Shown here piece by piece: positions 47,454-59,737 of a stretch of 64,000 nucleotides of DNA (position 1 is the first letter of the stretch; every line of letters starts with the position of its first letter). The translations under genes were made by a program, and so were the position numbers. Origin of the DNA: Marinomonas sp. THO17 (GTDB lineage Bacteria; Pseudomonadota; Gammaproteobacteria; Pseudomonadales; Marinomonadaceae); NCBI RefSeq assembly GCF_040436405.1, contig NZ_AP031575.1, positions 2,436,501-2,500,500 on the forward strand, given 5' to 3'. A model generated the notes under the pieces. The model worked only from the letters and a program-made list of their open reading frames with translations, was not told the DNA's origin and made no database searches.

Positions 47454-48344
47454 ATGACGACGAAAAAAAGAGGCCTAGGTCGAGGTTTAGATGCATTATT
47501 GGCACCACAGACAAGCGTGACCAAGGATGTTGATGGCGATACGGCGGAAGATCAGGTAAAAGGGCTCACCTATTTACCCGTAGAATGGTTATCTAAAGGT
47601 AAATTTCAACCTCGTCGTGATATGAATACTTCACAATTGGAAGATCTTGCTGCTTCGATTCGTACCCAAGGCATTATGCAGCCGATTGTGGTACGTCCTA
47701 TCAGTGGACCTAATCAGTATGAAATCATTGCTGGTGAACGTCGTTGGCGCGCTGCTAAGTTAGCTGGCTTAGAGCAGGTACCTGTTATTGTCCGTCATGT
47801 GGAAGATGCGGATGCTGTGGTATTGGCTTTGATTGAAAACATTCAACGTGAAGATCTTAATCCAGTAGAAGAAGCTTTGGCATTGCAGCGCTTAGTAGAA
47901 GATTTTAATTTAACTCAACAAGAAGTAGCGGACACGGTAGGAAAATCCCGTTCTGCAGTTGCCAATTTGTTGCGTTTATTGGGATTGACGCCAGAAGTAC
48001 GCCGCTTACTTGAGCACGGTGATATAGAAATGGGACACGCGCGTGCCTTATTGCCTTTGGAATATGATAAACAAATTCAAGCTGCGTCTCAGGTGGTGAC
48101 TAAGTCTTTGTCTGTACGAGAAACAGAAAAATTGGTGAAAAATTACCAAGTGAACGCCGATAAAGCAGACGAGAGTAAACCAGAATTGCCTGATTTGAGT
48201 GCAGAAGCAGAGAAAATCAGTCAAAAAATCAATGCCGCCGTTAAAATTCAACCCAGTGCCAAAGGCAAAGGTAAGTTGGTGATTGAATATCGTAATCCAG
48301 AACACCTAGAGTTATTGATCAGTGAGTTAATGGCTGAAAAATGA
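47454..48344 (+). CDS. parB: Chromosome partitioning protein ParB (Spo0J)
   Basis: This 296-residue CTP-dependent clamp binds parS. It has the N-terminal RGLGRGLDALL ParA-contact region, the CTP-binding QPIVVRPI and GERRWRAAKLAGL motifs (about 95-108), ENIQREDLNPVEEA and the HTH TQQEVADTVGKSRSAVANLLRLL (about 158-180), then a dimerising C-terminus. The parS-like sites at 10.3, 12.6, 18.0 and 19.0 kb are candidate targets. Confidence 0.97.
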   Translation: MTTKKRGLGRGLDALLAPQTSVTKDVDGDTAEDQVKGLTYLPVEWLSKGKFQPRRDMNTSQLEDLAASIRTQGIMQPIVVRPISGPNQYEIIAGERRWRAAKLAGLEQVPVIVRHVEDADAVVLALIENIQREDLNPVEEALALQRLVEDFNLTQQEVADTVGKSRSAVANLLRLLGLTPEVRRLLEHGDIEMGHARALLPLEYDKQIQAASQVVTKSLSVRETEKLVKNYQVNADKADESKPELPDLSAEAEKISQKINAAVKIQPSAKGKGKLVIEYRNPEHLELLISELMAEK

Positions 48345-48417
48345 TGATTTACTAAAAGTATGTACTTTTTTATCCAAAATCAGAACCTTTTAAAGTGATT
48401 TTGCGCGTCAGATTGAG

Positions 48418-48446
48418 TTGAACCCCATCGCTATTACCCCTATAAT
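48418..48446 (+). promoter_or_regulatory. Sigma-70 promoter of the atp operon
   Basis: TTGAAC (48418) and TATAAT (48441) have 17-base spacing. It lies 75 bases before the atpI start and after parB. Confidence 0.8.
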
Positions 48447-48520
48447 GCCTCGAATTTTAGAAAATGCCACATTGGTTGCACTTTTGTAGTGCAGCCTTTG
48501 CGTGCCCAGAGAGTGACTAC

Positions 48521-48928
48521 ATGAGCTTGAATAAACCGCTTAGTACCACTGAGATTCTTAATGCGAAGAAGAAAGCAGTGATGGGTTTCTTGCGGTGGCA
48601 ATTGTTTCTCTCTTTGATGATCACTATGGGAATTTTTTTGGCATTGGGTGGTCTCTATGGCTATTCTTTTTTTGCCGGAGCGCTGTGCAGTTTGATTCCC
48701 AGTTATTTGATGGCATGGCGGGTCTTTGGTGGTAAAGGAACACGTCCTGCTAAAGAAATGGTAAGAACATTTTATCGTGGAGAAGCCAGTAAGTTGGTAT
48801 TGACAGCGGTGTTATTGTCGCTGGTTTTTCTACTGATAAAGCCACTGTCGGCGAGTGCATTTTTCGCCGGTTTTGGTTTGGCTATTTTGAGTCACTGGCT
48901 CAGCCCTTTGATGCTTCGTAATGTTTAG
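48521..48928 (+). CDS. atpI: ATP synthase subunit I
   Basis: This 135-residue membrane protein has about four hydrophobic helices (about 24-45, 50-65, 90-107, 110-130). AtpI helps c-ring assembly. The start was set at ATG 48521 with GAGAGTGAC upstream; a longer frame from 48464 is not conserved. It is the first gene of the atp operon. Confidence 0.85.
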   Translation: MSLNKPLSTTEILNAKKKAVMGFLRWQLFLSLMITMGIFLALGGLYGYSFFAGALCSLIPSYLMAWRVFGGKGTRPAKEMVRTFYRGEASKLVLTAVLLSLVFLLIKPLSASAFFAGFGLAILSHWLSPLMLRNV

Positions 48929-48965
48929 AGCAGCATCAAGGTGTAATAAGAATTTTAATCATTGA

Positions 48966-49832
<867 letters not shown>

Positions 49833-49871
49833 AAGTGTGTTCTTTAAAAGTAATAATTTTTAAAACCTTAA

Positions 49872-50159
<288 letters not shown>

Positions 50160-50160
50160 T

Positions 50161-50177
50161 TCTGCATTTTTTGCAGA
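50161..50177 (+). other. Small hairpin between atpE and atpF
   Basis: TCTGCA and TGCAGA are separated by five T directly after the atpE stop. It may stabilise the 3' end of the highly needed atpE message. Confidence 0.5.
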
Positions 50178-50213
50178 GATCAATTTTAAACGACTAAGAG
50201 CGAGGGTATTAGC

Positions 50214-50684
50214 GTGAATTTAAATCTCACACTTGTAGGCCAAGCTATCTCGTTTGCCATTTTTGTCTGGTTCTGCATGAAATTCGTGTGGCCACCAGTA
50301 ATTGCTGCGCTGGAAGAGCGCAGCAAGAAAATTGCAGACGGTTTGGAAGCAGCGAATCGTGCCTCACGTGATCTTGAATTAGCTCAAGAACAAGCTGATA
50401 AAATTTTACGTGACAGCAAAGAAAGCGCGGCCGAGATTATTGAACAAGCCAATAAACGTGCGAACCAAATGATCGACGAGGCAAAAGAGCAAGTGATCGC
50501 AGACGGTAAACGTCTTCGTGAAGCGGCTCAAACGGAAATAGAGCAAGATGTATTGCGTGCTAAAGAAGCATTGCGTGCACAAGTTTCTGCTCTTGCCTAT
50601 GCCGGCGCCGAGAAAATTTTGGGAGCCACCATTGACGAAAAAGCACACAGCGAGATCGTTGAACAACTCGCCAAAGAGCTTTAA
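50214..50684 (+). CDS. atpF: ATP synthase subunit b (F0)
   Basis: This 156-residue stalk protein has one N-terminal membrane helix (about 7-27) and a long coiled coil (about 35-140) with many Ala, Glu and Lys. Length equals the E. coli subunit (156). The start is GTG 50214 after GAGGGTATT. Confidence 0.95.
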   Translation: MNLNLTLVGQAISFAIFVWFCMKFVWPPVIAALEERSKKIADGLEAANRASRDLELAQEQADKILRDSKESAAEIIEQANKRANQMIDEAKEQVIADGKRLREAAQTEIEQDVLRAKEALRAQVSALAYAGAEKILGATIDEKAHSEIVEQLAKEL

Positions 50685-50696
50685 GCGAGGGTCATT

Positions 50697-51233
50697 ATGG
50701 CTGAATTAAAAACAGTCGCGCGACCGTACGCAAAGGCGAGTTTCGAAGTAGCCAAAGAACAAGGTCAAATTGCACAGTGGGCCGATATGCTAGATGTACT
50801 AGCCTCTGTGACATTGGAACCTAAGCTTCGTAAGGCACTCGAAAATCCGGCTTTTAGTGCGCAAGAGAAGGCAAACGCTCTAGCCGATGTTTGTGGTGAA
50901 GTAGTATCAGATTCTGGGAAAGCATTTTTGTTGACCCTTGCAGAGAATAATCGCTTAGCGCTTCTTCCTGTAATTTCTGAGCTGTTCACCTTGTTCAAGT
51001 TGAATTATGAAAAAGCCGTGAACGTTAAGTTCACAACCGCTTTTGAATTGTCAGCAGAACAAGTTAAAGCATTGGTTGATTCATTGAGTAAGAAGTTGGA
51101 CCGTACTGTCAACTTAACCAATGAAACAGACGCGAGCCTAATTGGTGGCGTGGTTATCCGTACCGGTGACTTAATCATCGACGGTTCAGTTCGCGGTAAA
51201 TTAGCGAAACTGTCCGAGGCGATAAACTCCTAG
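50697..51233 (+). CDS. atpH: ATP synthase subunit delta (F1)
   Basis: This 178-residue subunit links F1 to the b stalk. It has the N-terminal helical part (VARPYAKASFEVAKEQGQ) and the C-terminal VNLTNETDASLIGGVVIRTGDLIIDGSVRGKL motif. It starts 12 bases after atpF. Confidence 0.95.
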   Translation: MAELKTVARPYAKASFEVAKEQGQIAQWADMLDVLASVTLEPKLRKALENPAFSAQEKANALADVCGEVVSDSGKAFLLTLAENNRLALLPVISELFTLFKLNYEKAVNVKFTTAFELSAEQVKALVDSLSKKLDRTVNLTNETDASLIGGVVIRTGDLIIDGSVRGKLAKLSEAINS

Positions 51234-51271
51234 TGTTCCGTTAAGTCGAAACCAGGGTTGAGGAATTTAGC

Positions 51272-52816
51272 ATGCAGCAACTGAATCCATCTGAGATCAG
51301 CGAGATTATCAAGAAGCGCATCGAGAACCTCGATGTTTCTTCTGATGCCCAAAATGAGGGCACAATTGTCAGCGTGGCAGACGGTATCGTTCTGATCCAC
51401 GGTTTGGCAGATGTTATGTACGGGGAAATGGTTGAATTCCCTGGTGGTGTTTACGGTATTGCTTTGAACCTAGAGCGTGACTCTGTCGGTGCAGTAGTAC
51501 TGGGTAATTACCAAGACCTAGTTGAAGGTCAAAAAGTAAAATGTACAGGTCGCATATTGGAAGTTCCAATTGGTCCTGAATTGCTTGGTCGTGTTGTTGA
51601 CGCATTAGGTAATCCTATTGATGGCAAGGGCGCAGTTGACGCAAAACTAACTGATAAAGTTGAAAAAGTTGCGCCAGGTGTAATTGATCGTCAATCAGTT
51701 GATCAACCTATTCAAACAGGCTACAAAGCAATCGATTCCATGGTGCCAATCGGCCGTGGTCAGCGTGAGTTGATTATCGGTGATCGTCAGATTGGTAAGA
51801 CAGCTTTGGCTATTGACACCATCATTGCCCAGAAAAACAGTGGCATTAAGTGTGTGTATGTTGCCATTGGTCAGAAACAATCAACTATTGCCAACGTAGT
51901 GCGTAAGCTTGAAGAAGCCGGTGCTATGGAGTACACAACAGTAGTAAACGCGGGCGCATCTGATCCTGCGGCGATGCTTTACCTAGCACCTTATACTGGT
52001 TGTACTATGGGTGAATACTTCCGTGACCGTGGTGAAGATGCATTGATCATTTATGATGATTTGACCAAGCAAGCTTGGGCTTACCGTCAGATTTCTTTGC
52101 TATTGCGTCGTCCACCAGGTCGTGAAGCTTATCCGGGTGATGTTTTCTATCTACACTCTCGTCTTCTTGAGCGTGCTTCTCGTGTTAGTGCAGACTATGT
52201 TGAGAAGTTCACTAATGGTGAAGTGAAAGGCCAGACCGGTTCTTTGACTGCTTTGCCTATCATCGAGACACAAGGTGGCGATGTATCTGCATTCGTACCG
52301 ACTAACGTTATTTCCATCACAGATGGTCAGATATTCCTAGAAGCGAGTTCATTTAATGCGGGTATTCGCCCAGCAATGAATGCCGGTATTTCGGTATCTC
52401 GTGTCGGTGGTGCAGCGCAAACTAAGATCGTCAAGAAGCTAGGTGGTGGTATCCGTCTTGCATTGGCTCAGTATCGTGAATTGGCGGCATTCGCTCAGTT
52501 CGCATCTGACCTAGATGAAGCCACTCGTAAACAGCTAGAACATGGTAAGCAAGTGACTGAACTGATGAAACAGAAACAGTTCTCTCCACTACCTGTTGCT
52601 GATATGGGCGTGGTTCTTTACGCTGCCAATGAAGGCTTCCTTGAAGATGTTGAAACAAGCAAAATTGCCAGCTTTGAAAGTGCATTGTTGAGCTACATGA
52701 ACAGCGAACACGCTGATTTGATGGCTGACATCAACAAAACGGGCAATTATAACGGCGAGATTGAAGCAACATTTAAAGCATCAATCGAGAAGTTTAAAGC
52801 GACGCAAACCTGGTAA
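51272..52816 (+). CDS. atpA: ATP synthase subunit alpha (F1)
   Basis: This 514-residue subunit has Walker [14 protein letters not shown] (about 169-181), [15 protein letters not shown] and the C-terminal [10 protein letters not shown] helix. Length equals the E. coli subunit (513). ATG follows TTGAGGAATTTAGC. Confidence 0.98.
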   Translation: MQQLNPSEISEIIKKRIENLDVSSDAQNEGTIVSVADGIVLIHGLADVMYGEMVEFPGGVYGIALNLERDSVGAVVLGNYQDLVEGQKVKCTGRILEVPIGPELLGRVVDALGNPIDGKGAVDAKLTDKVEKVAPGVIDRQSVDQPIQTGYKAIDSMVPIGRGQRELIIGDRQIGKTALAIDTIIAQKNSGIKCVYVAIGQKQSTIANVVRKLEEAGAMEYTTVVNAGASDPAAMLYLAPYTGCTMGEYFRDRGEDALIIYDDLTKQAWAYRQISLLLRRPPGREAYPGDVFYLHSRLLERASRVSADYVEKFTNGEVKGQTGSLTALPIIETQGGDVSAFVPTNVISITDGQIFLEASSFNAGIRPAMNAGISVSRVGGAAQTKIVKKLGGGIRLALAQYRELAAFAQFASDLDEATRKQLEHGKQVTELMKQKQFSPLPVADMGVVLYAANEGFLEDVETSKIASFESALLSYMNSEHADLMADINKTGNYNGEIEATFKASIEKFKATQTW

Positions 52817-52894
52817 TGAATCTGGTGGCAAGTTGATCTTGTCACCTTTTTCGTGCAGTTTGTGAAATAACATTCTCACAAGGGCAGTTCTATT

Positions 52895-53755
52895 ATGGCA
52901 GTCGGAAAAGAGATACGTACTCAGATTTCGAGCATTAACAATACGCGAAAAATCACTCGTGCTATGGAAAAAGTAGCGGCGAGTAAGACGCGTAAAGCTC
53001 AGGATCGTATGGCCGCTTCTCGTCCGTATGCGGAACGAATTCGCCAAGTAGTTGGCCATTTGGCTAACGCGAATCCTGAGTATAAACACCGTTACCTTAC
53101 TGAGCGTGAGGCGAAGCGTGTTGGTTATATCGTAGTCTCTTCTGACCGTGGATTGTGTGGTGGTTTGAACGTTAACGCGTTTAAAACCGCTATTAAAGAT
53201 ATGAAGCAGTTTGCTGAAGCTGATATCGAAATTGATATCTGTGCTATTGGTGCCAAAGCGGTTTCTTTCTTTCGCAATTACGGCGGAAATGTCACAGCAG
53301 CCCACACTGGTTTAGGTGATACACCTAAAGCTGACGATCTTGTTGGTAGTGTGAAGGTGATGCTGGATGCTTTTGATGATGGTCGCATTGATCAATTGTT
53401 TGTGGTTTCCAATGAGTTTGTTAACACCATGACTCAGAAACCACGCATTGAACAGCTACTGCCGTTGAAAGCAGAAGAGAATACAGAGTTACAGCACCAC
53501 TGGGATTACATCTATGAGCCTGAGCCCGTTGAAATTCTCGACGAGTTATTGGTTCGCTATATTGAATCTCAGGTATATCAAGCAGTGGTTGAGAACATTG
53601 CATGTGAACAAGCAGCGCGTATGCTTGCCATGAAAAATGCAACGGACAACGCTGGCGATATCATTGATGAATTGCAGTTGGTGTACAACAAGGCTCGTCA
53701 AGCAGCGATTACTCAGGAAATTTCTGAGATAGTCGGCGGCGCGGCAGCGGTTTAA
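52895..53755 (+). CDS. atpG: ATP synthase subunit gamma (F1)
   Basis: This 286-residue rotor shaft has N- and C-terminal coiled-coil helices; the conserved [20 protein letters not shown] and [26 protein letters not shown] are visible. Length is normal (E. coli 287). Confidence 0.97.
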   Translation: MAVGKEIRTQISSINNTRKITRAMEKVAASKTRKAQDRMAASRPYAERIRQVVGHLANANPEYKHRYLTEREAKRVGYIVVSSDRGLCGGLNVNAFKTAIKDMKQFAEADIEIDICAIGAKAVSFFRNYGGNVTAAHTGLGDTPKADDLVGSVKVMLDAFDDGRIDQLFVVSNEFVNTMTQKPRIEQLLPLKAEENTELQHHWDYIYEPEPVEILDELLVRYIESQVYQAVVENIACEQAARMLAMKNATDNAGDIIDELQLVYNKARQAAITQEISEIVGGAAAV

Positions 53756-53771
53756 GGTATTTAGGTATTAA

Positions 53772-55160
<1,389 letters not shown>

Positions 55161-55218
55161 TCACAAGCGTAACGGGTAACTGTGGTTACCCGTTTAGCCT
55201 GACTAAGAGAGGCATCTT

Positions 55219-55638
55219 ATGGCTAGAACGGTACATTGCGATATCGTAAGCGCCGAACAAGAGATTTTCTCAGGCTCTGTTGAGACTCTTGTGGCTCCGG
55301 GTAGCTACGGCGATCTTGGTATCATGCCAGGACACGCTGCGTTATTGACGACTTTGGAGCCAGGTCCAGTACGTGTGGTTAAAGAAGGCGGTGAAGAAGA
55401 ATTTATCTTCGTGTCGGGTGGCTTCTTAGAAGTACAACCGCACCGTGTCACTGTTTTGGCTAACACGGCTACACGTGCAAAAGATTTGGATGAAGAGGCG
55501 GCGGTAAAAGCTCAAGAACATGCGAAAGAGCTATTAGCGCACCAAAATCCTGATATCGACTATACTCGTGCGACAGCGGAGTTGGCGGAAGCCATGGCTC
55601 GCCTGCGCACCCTACAGCAGTTCCGCGATAAAAAATAA
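55219..55638 (+). CDS. atpC: ATP synthase subunit epsilon (F1)
   Basis: This 139-residue subunit has the N-terminal beta barrel ([20 protein letters not shown]) and two C-terminal helices that can inhibit the motor. It ends the operon and is followed by a strong terminator. Confidence 0.96.
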   Translation: MARTVHCDIVSAEQEIFSGSVETLVAPGSYGDLGIMPGHAALLTTLEPGPVRVVKEGGEEEFIFVSGGFLEVQPHRVTVLANTATRAKDLDEEAAVKAQEHAKELLAHQNPDIDYTRATAELAEAMARLRTLQQFRDKK

Positions 55639-55663
55639 GCGCGCAACCTTTTGTAGCAATGTC

Positions 55664-55691
55664 AAAAAAGCAGCCTGATGGCTGCTTTTTT
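55664..55691 (+). terminator. Terminator of the atp operon
   Basis: A perfect 12-bp stem (AAAAAAGCAGCC / GGCTGCTTTTTT, loop TGAT) starts 26 bases after the atpC stop. The A run also makes it usable on the minus strand. Confidence 0.92.
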
Positions 55692-55733
55692 ATGCCTGAT
55701 TTTTATTCAACGAATGAAAAGTCAGCAAGAGAC

Positions 55734-56474
55734 TTAGAGCATTTTCCACAAGGTGTCAAAAATGATCTGCTGAGCTTTGGCAATGTCTTGTGATTCCAGT
55801 ACCACAGCGGAAGGAAAGTTATTACTGGCTAACGAAATAATGGCACATTTGGGGGGGTAAATGGCAATATAACTAGCATCAACACTTCCCTCTGTTTTAA
55901 TCCACTTACGTTCTGATAATTCTGCGTCTTCACCACCATCACCTAAAGCGATTACTTTTACGTTGATGCCAAGCTTGATACGTTGCTTGGTATAATTAGG
56001 GAAAGGGCGATACAAATAAGGCCGGATGGGCTTAGAGGAAAACACGCAATATTCCTTGTGATCTTGATCGGAAACCACGTTTAATATGTCGCGCAATACC
56101 CACTCTATACCATCATCCCCTTCGTAATAACGAACGTTGGTTTGGTGATAGTCAGGTTGTTGCTGATGCAAATTGGGTATAATTGTGTTCTTTAAAGATT
56201 CAATGGTTTTGTCCAAACGTTGACGTTTTTCTTCTGCCAAATCGAGTAAAATATCCGGGCTTTCTGCGGAGAAAAAGCGGCGTTTGCCTTTGGGAAAATA
56301 GCTTACCACCCCTTTGCTTTGTAACTGTTTTAACGATTCATACGCACTACCACGATTGATGCCGCTGTGTTCGGCGATATCGCGAATCGAGGATGGGCCT
56401 AATTTCAGCAGGGTTTGATAAAGCAGGGTTTCTCTTGCTGTCAGTCCGAGTTGTTCGAAAGCATCTTGGCTCAT
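55734..56474 (-). CDS. TrmB-family (sugar-specific-type) transcriptional regulator
   Basis: This 246-residue protein starts with the TrmB-type HTH (LGLTARETLLYQTLLKLGPSSI, then ISEHSGINRGSAYESLKQL-like IAEHSGINRGSAYESLKQLQ) and a coiled coil (about 70-105), followed by a PLD-like ligand domain. TrmB proteins are best known from archaea and some bacteria. The start is ATG 56474; no strong ribosome-binding site is visible, and a 16-residue longer frame is also open. No obvious target gene is adjacent: atpC is convergent and tcdA is divergent. Confidence 0.8.
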   Translation of the reverse strand: MSQDAFEQLGLTARETLLYQTLLKLGPSSIRDIAEHSGINRGSAYESLKQLQSKGVVSYFPKGKRRFFSAESPDILLDLAEEKRQRLDKTIESLKNTIIPNLHQQQPDYHQTNVRYYEGDDGIEWVLRDILNVVSDQDHKEYCVFSSKPIRPYLYRPFPNYTKQRIKLGINVKVIALGDGGEDAELSERKWIKTEGSVDASYIAIYPPKCAIISLASNNFPSAVVLESQDIAKAQQIIFDTLWKML

Positions 56475-56595
56475 GATGAATGGGGATACCTGAATGAATA
56501 CACACAAGTGAATAGAATACACGGAATACGAATAAGGCGCAGGTATATCGTGTTGGCGATGGGCTTGCGTTACACAGCAATGCTGGGAGAAAAAA

Positions 56596-57375
56596 GTGAC
56601 AGATGATCAAAGGTTTGGTGGCATTCGCCGCCTTTATGGCAATTTGGCTTACGAGGCGTTTCAGCGTTCTCACATATGTGTCATCGGCATAGGTGGGGTG
56701 GGTTCGTGGGCGGCGGAAGCCTTAGCTCGTTCCGGTATTGGTCATATTACCCTGATTGATATGGATGACGTTTGTGTCACCAATACCAATCGTCAAATCC
56801 ACGCGCTAGATGGCAATGTTGGTAAAGCCAAAGTAGACGCCATGCAAGAACGCATCGCCTTGATTAATCCCGACTGTCAGGTGACTTGTATAGAGGACTT
56901 TATTACTCCAGATAATCTGCCTGAGCTCCTCTCAGAGCCGTTTGACTACATTGTTGATGCGATTGACAGCCTCAAGCCAAAAGCCGCTCTGATCGCTTGG
57001 TGTAAGCGTAATAAACGTAAAGTCATTACGATAGGTGGTGCAGGTGGTCAAATCGACCCGACGCAAATTCAAATAGCCGATCTTTCTCGTACTGAACAAG
57101 ATCCGCTCGCCGCCAAGCTCAGAAATTATCTGCGCCGCCATTACAACTTTCCGCGCAATACCAAGCGCCGTTTTGAGATTGAATGTGTGTATTCCCTTGA
57201 ACAGCTTAAATATCCGCAACTAGACGGAACAGTTTGTGAACAAAGACAAAAAGGGGATACAGAAACCAAGATGAACTGTGATACTGGTTTTGGCGCCAGC
57301 ACGGTCGTCACCGCGACCTTTGGTTTTGTGGCGGTGAGTCGTGTGTTACAAAAACTGGCTAAGAAAGTAAACTAA
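56596..57375 (+). CDS. tcdA: tRNA threonylcarbamoyladenosine dehydratase (CsdL/TcdA)
   Basis: This 259-residue E1-like enzyme cyclises t6A37 in ANN-decoding tRNAs. Marks are RFGGIRRLYG, the nucleotide loop VIGIGGVGSWAAEALARSGIG (about 26-46), DMDDVCVTNTNRQIHAL and the KRRFEIECVYSLEQ C-terminal part. The start is GTG 56596, preceded by GGGAGAAAAAA. The csdE and csdA genes, its sulfur-transfer partners in E. coli, lie just downstream on the minus strand. Confidence 0.93.
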   Translation: MTDDQRFGGIRRLYGNLAYEAFQRSHICVIGIGGVGSWAAEALARSGIGHITLIDMDDVCVTNTNRQIHALDGNVGKAKVDAMQERIALINPDCQVTCIEDFITPDNLPELLSEPFDYIVDAIDSLKPKAALIAWCKRNKRKVITIGGAGGQIDPTQIQIADLSRTEQDPLAAKLRNYLRRHYNFPRNTKRRFEIECVYSLEQLKYPQLDGTVCEQRQKGDTETKMNCDTGFGASTVVTATFGFVAVSRVLQKLAKKVN

Positions 57376-57552
57376 GTTAGTTATTTGGTGTTTACTTTAT
57401 GATTAAAGAAGTTCATCCATTTGTCTTGAGTCTATTCTGTTTGATGTATGAGCGGATTATTATGTTGATCAATAAAACATGACGTAAGTAAAGGGAATAG
57501 ATATTCGATAACTTAACAATGATATTTGATCTCATCACAACTGGTGTAATGC

Positions 57553-57960
57553 ATGACAAAGAAACAGATTTTGCTTATTTATGATAAAGAATGCCCTGCT
57601 TGTCATTTTTATTGTCAAATCGTTCGCATACGTCAAAGTGTCGGAGAGCTAGTACTTATTGATGCCAGAGTGAACCCTGAAGTCTTGAAGGAAGTTACCG
57701 AAGAGGGCTTGGATATCGATCAAGGAATGGTATTAAAAATGGATGGACATCTGTATTACGGAGCGGATGCTATACATCTGCTATCCCTACTAAGTAGTCG
57801 ATCAGGAGTGTTTAATCGCTTGAATTATAGGCTATTTAGCTCCAAAAAAGTGGCTACCATTTTGTATCCAATATTACGATCTTTACGTAACTTGTTATTG
57901 AAAATCTTAGGTAAAACTAAGATAAATAACCTAAAACGAGCTGATAACGATAGATTTTAG
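57553..57960 (+). CDS. DCC-family thiol-disulfide oxidoreductase-like protein (DUF393)
   Basis: This 135-residue protein begins LLIYDKECPACHFYC, matching the D-x-x-C-P-x-C type start of the DCC1-like thioredoxin-fold family. It also has VLKMDGHLYYGADAIHLLSL, usual in DUF393. A redox role is only suggested by the CxxC. It sits between tcdA and csdE, overlapping the convergent csdE stop by four bases. The RBS is weak. Confidence 0.75.
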   Translation: MTKKQILLIYDKECPACHFYCQIVRIRQSVGELVLIDARVNPEVLKEVTEEGLDIDQGMVLKMDGHLYYGADAIHLLSLLSSRSGVFNRLNYRLFSSKKVATILYPILRSLRNLLLKILGKTKINNLKRADNDRF

Positions 57961-58355
57961 TTAGCTATAATCCTATCTAAAATCGCCAACACGCCATTGC
58001 TTCTCGAACTGGTGAGATAGCTGCCTAGATTAAGCTCTGTCAGTGCGTTTGCTAAATCCATTGCTTGTATGTCTTCCTTGCTTTTGCCATTCACTAGACT
58101 GAGCAAAGCCACTAAAACGCCGCGCATGAGTTTGGCATCGCTGTCGGCTCGAAAATGGCATACACCATCTTGTTTGTTTTCAATTAGCCACACGGCGCTT
58201 TCGCAGCCTTTGATCTTGTTCTCTTCGGTTTTGTCCTCTGGTGATAGTCTAATCAAGCTTTTGCTTAAGTCGACGAGGGTTTTGAAGGTATCTTCTCTGC
58301 TGCGACAAGCTTGCAGCTTAGCTTTGATGCTTGTTTGGTTATTTGAATCAGTCAT
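57957..58355 (-). CDS. csdE: Sulfur acceptor protein CsdE (SufE family)
   Basis: This 132-residue SufE-fold protein takes persulfide sulfur from CsdA on its cysteine in IKGCESAVWLIE (about residue 50). It has the family pattern MRGVLVALLSLVNGKS and LTSSRSNGVLAILDRI. It begins six bases after csdA, so the two form an operon. CsdE rather than SufE is inferred from the csdA-tcdA neighbourhood and the absence of other suf genes here. Confidence 0.88.
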   Translation of the reverse strand: MTDSNNQTSIKAKLQACRSREDTFKTLVDLSKSLIRLSPEDKTEENKIKGCESAVWLIENKQDGVCHFRADSDAKLMRGVLVALLSLVNGKSKEDIQAMDLANALTELNLGSYLTSSRSNGVLAILDRIIAN

Positions 58356-58361
58356 CTTTTG

Positions 58362-59579
58362 TTACTCATCATTTAATAAGTCAATGGCTTCAATGAGTAC
58401 ATCACAAAAGCGGTCAGCTTCTTCTAAAGTATTGTAGCAAGCGAAGGAGGCTCGCAATGTCCCTGAAACGCCAAGTTGTGCCATGAGTGGTTGGGCACAG
58501 TGGCTGCCAGCTCGAACCGCTATGCCTTGGCTGTCTAGAAAAGCATTGAGATCGAGGGTATGAATATTGGGTACAGATAAAGATACTAAGGTGGCATTTT
58601 GTTCAGGAGAATAGATTTCTATGTTGGCGGCTTTTTGTAAGGTTACCCACACATGGTTAGCAAGCTGTTGTTCCCAAGCCAACATAGCCTCTCTGTCTTG
58701 TTGAGCAATAAAGTCACAAGCCGTGGCAAGGCCAATAGCCCCTTCCATATGAGGTGTACCTGCTTCAAGTCGATAAGGTAAGACATTAAACTCTGTTGCT
58801 TGGTAAGACACCTTTGACACCATTTCTCCACCAGTCTGATAAGGTATTAAGACTTCCAGGGCATGCTGTTTACCATAGAGTACGCCAATGCCTGTTGGAC
58901 CATACATTTTATGTCCAGAAAACACGTAAAAATCACAATCTAAAGCCACAACATCAACTGGATAATGGGCCACGGCTTGTGCTCCATCGACTAAGGTGAA
59001 GGCTCCTTGTTGTTTGGCTTTTTTGATAAGGGTTGTGATGGGCGTATGAACACCAATGGCGTTGGATACTTGAGTGACGGCAAAAATCTTAGTTCGCTCA
59101 GTAAAGTAGTGCGCCAGTTCTTCTTGCCATTCGGCATCTGAGGTCAAAGGTAATATACGCAGTCGCGCTCCGGTTCGAAACGCCAGTTGTTGCCAAGGTA
59201 CTAGATTGGCGTGATGTTCTAAGCTGGTAATGAGTATCTCGTCGCCCGCTTGTATTAAATGCTCTAAGCCATAAGCCACGAGATTAATGGATTCTGTGGT
59301 ACCTTTGGTCCAAATAATCTGATTCTCTTGCGGGGCATTGATAAATTGCGCCACACGCTGTCGTGCATTTTCAAACTGGTTGGTGGCCTTGTCACTTAAA
59401 AAATGTACACCGCGATGGACATTGGCATTGTTGGTTAAGTAATAGTCTTGCATGGTTTGCAGCACGCTCATTGGCTTTTGTGTGGTGGCGGCGTTATCCA
59501 AATAGATAAGCGGTTTGTCGTGTACCTGTTGAGCCAAAATAGGAAAGTGTGAACGAAGTGAATGTGGGTCGAAAGCCAT
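58362..59579 (-). CDS. csdA: Cysteine desulfurase (CsdA/SufS type)
   Basis: This 405-residue PLP enzyme takes sulfur from cysteine as a persulfide. The PLP lysine is in FSGHKMYGPTGIGVLYG (about 226), the conserved YLDNAATTQKP start is present, and the catalytic cysteine is in RAGSHCAQPLM (about 360). The long form without a deletion around the active Cys is of class II. ATG 59579 is the start. csdE follows. Confidence 0.93.
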   Translation of the reverse strand: MAFDPHSLRSHFPILAQQVHDKPLIYLDNAATTQKPMSVLQTMQDYYLTNNANVHRGVHFLSDKATNQFENARQRVAQFINAPQENQIIWTKGTTESINLVAYGLEHLIQAGDEILITSLEHHANLVPWQQLAFRTGARLRILPLTSDAEWQEELAHYFTERTKIFAVTQVSNAIGVHTPITTLIKKAKQQGAFTLVDGAQAVAHYPVDVVALDCDFYVFSGHKMYGPTGIGVLYGKQHALEVLIPYQTGGEMVSKVSYQATEFNVLPYRLEAGTPHMEGAIGLATACDFIAQQDREAMLAWEQQLANHVWVTLQKAANIEIYSPEQNATLVSLSVPNIHTLDLNAFLDSQGIAVRAGSHCAQPLMAQLGVSGTLRASFACYNTLEEADRFCDVLIEAIDLLNDE

Positions 59580-59737
59580 AACTGCCTAACATAGGAGATT
59601 CATTAAACATACCCGTAAAATTGTACCTTAATTCCTATAAAATTCAGGAAATAATAGACTTTTACTTGCGTTTTTTGCGATCAAAGACAATGATTGATAA
59701 CAGATAGAAAGCAATATCACTAAAAAGGTACAAAATC

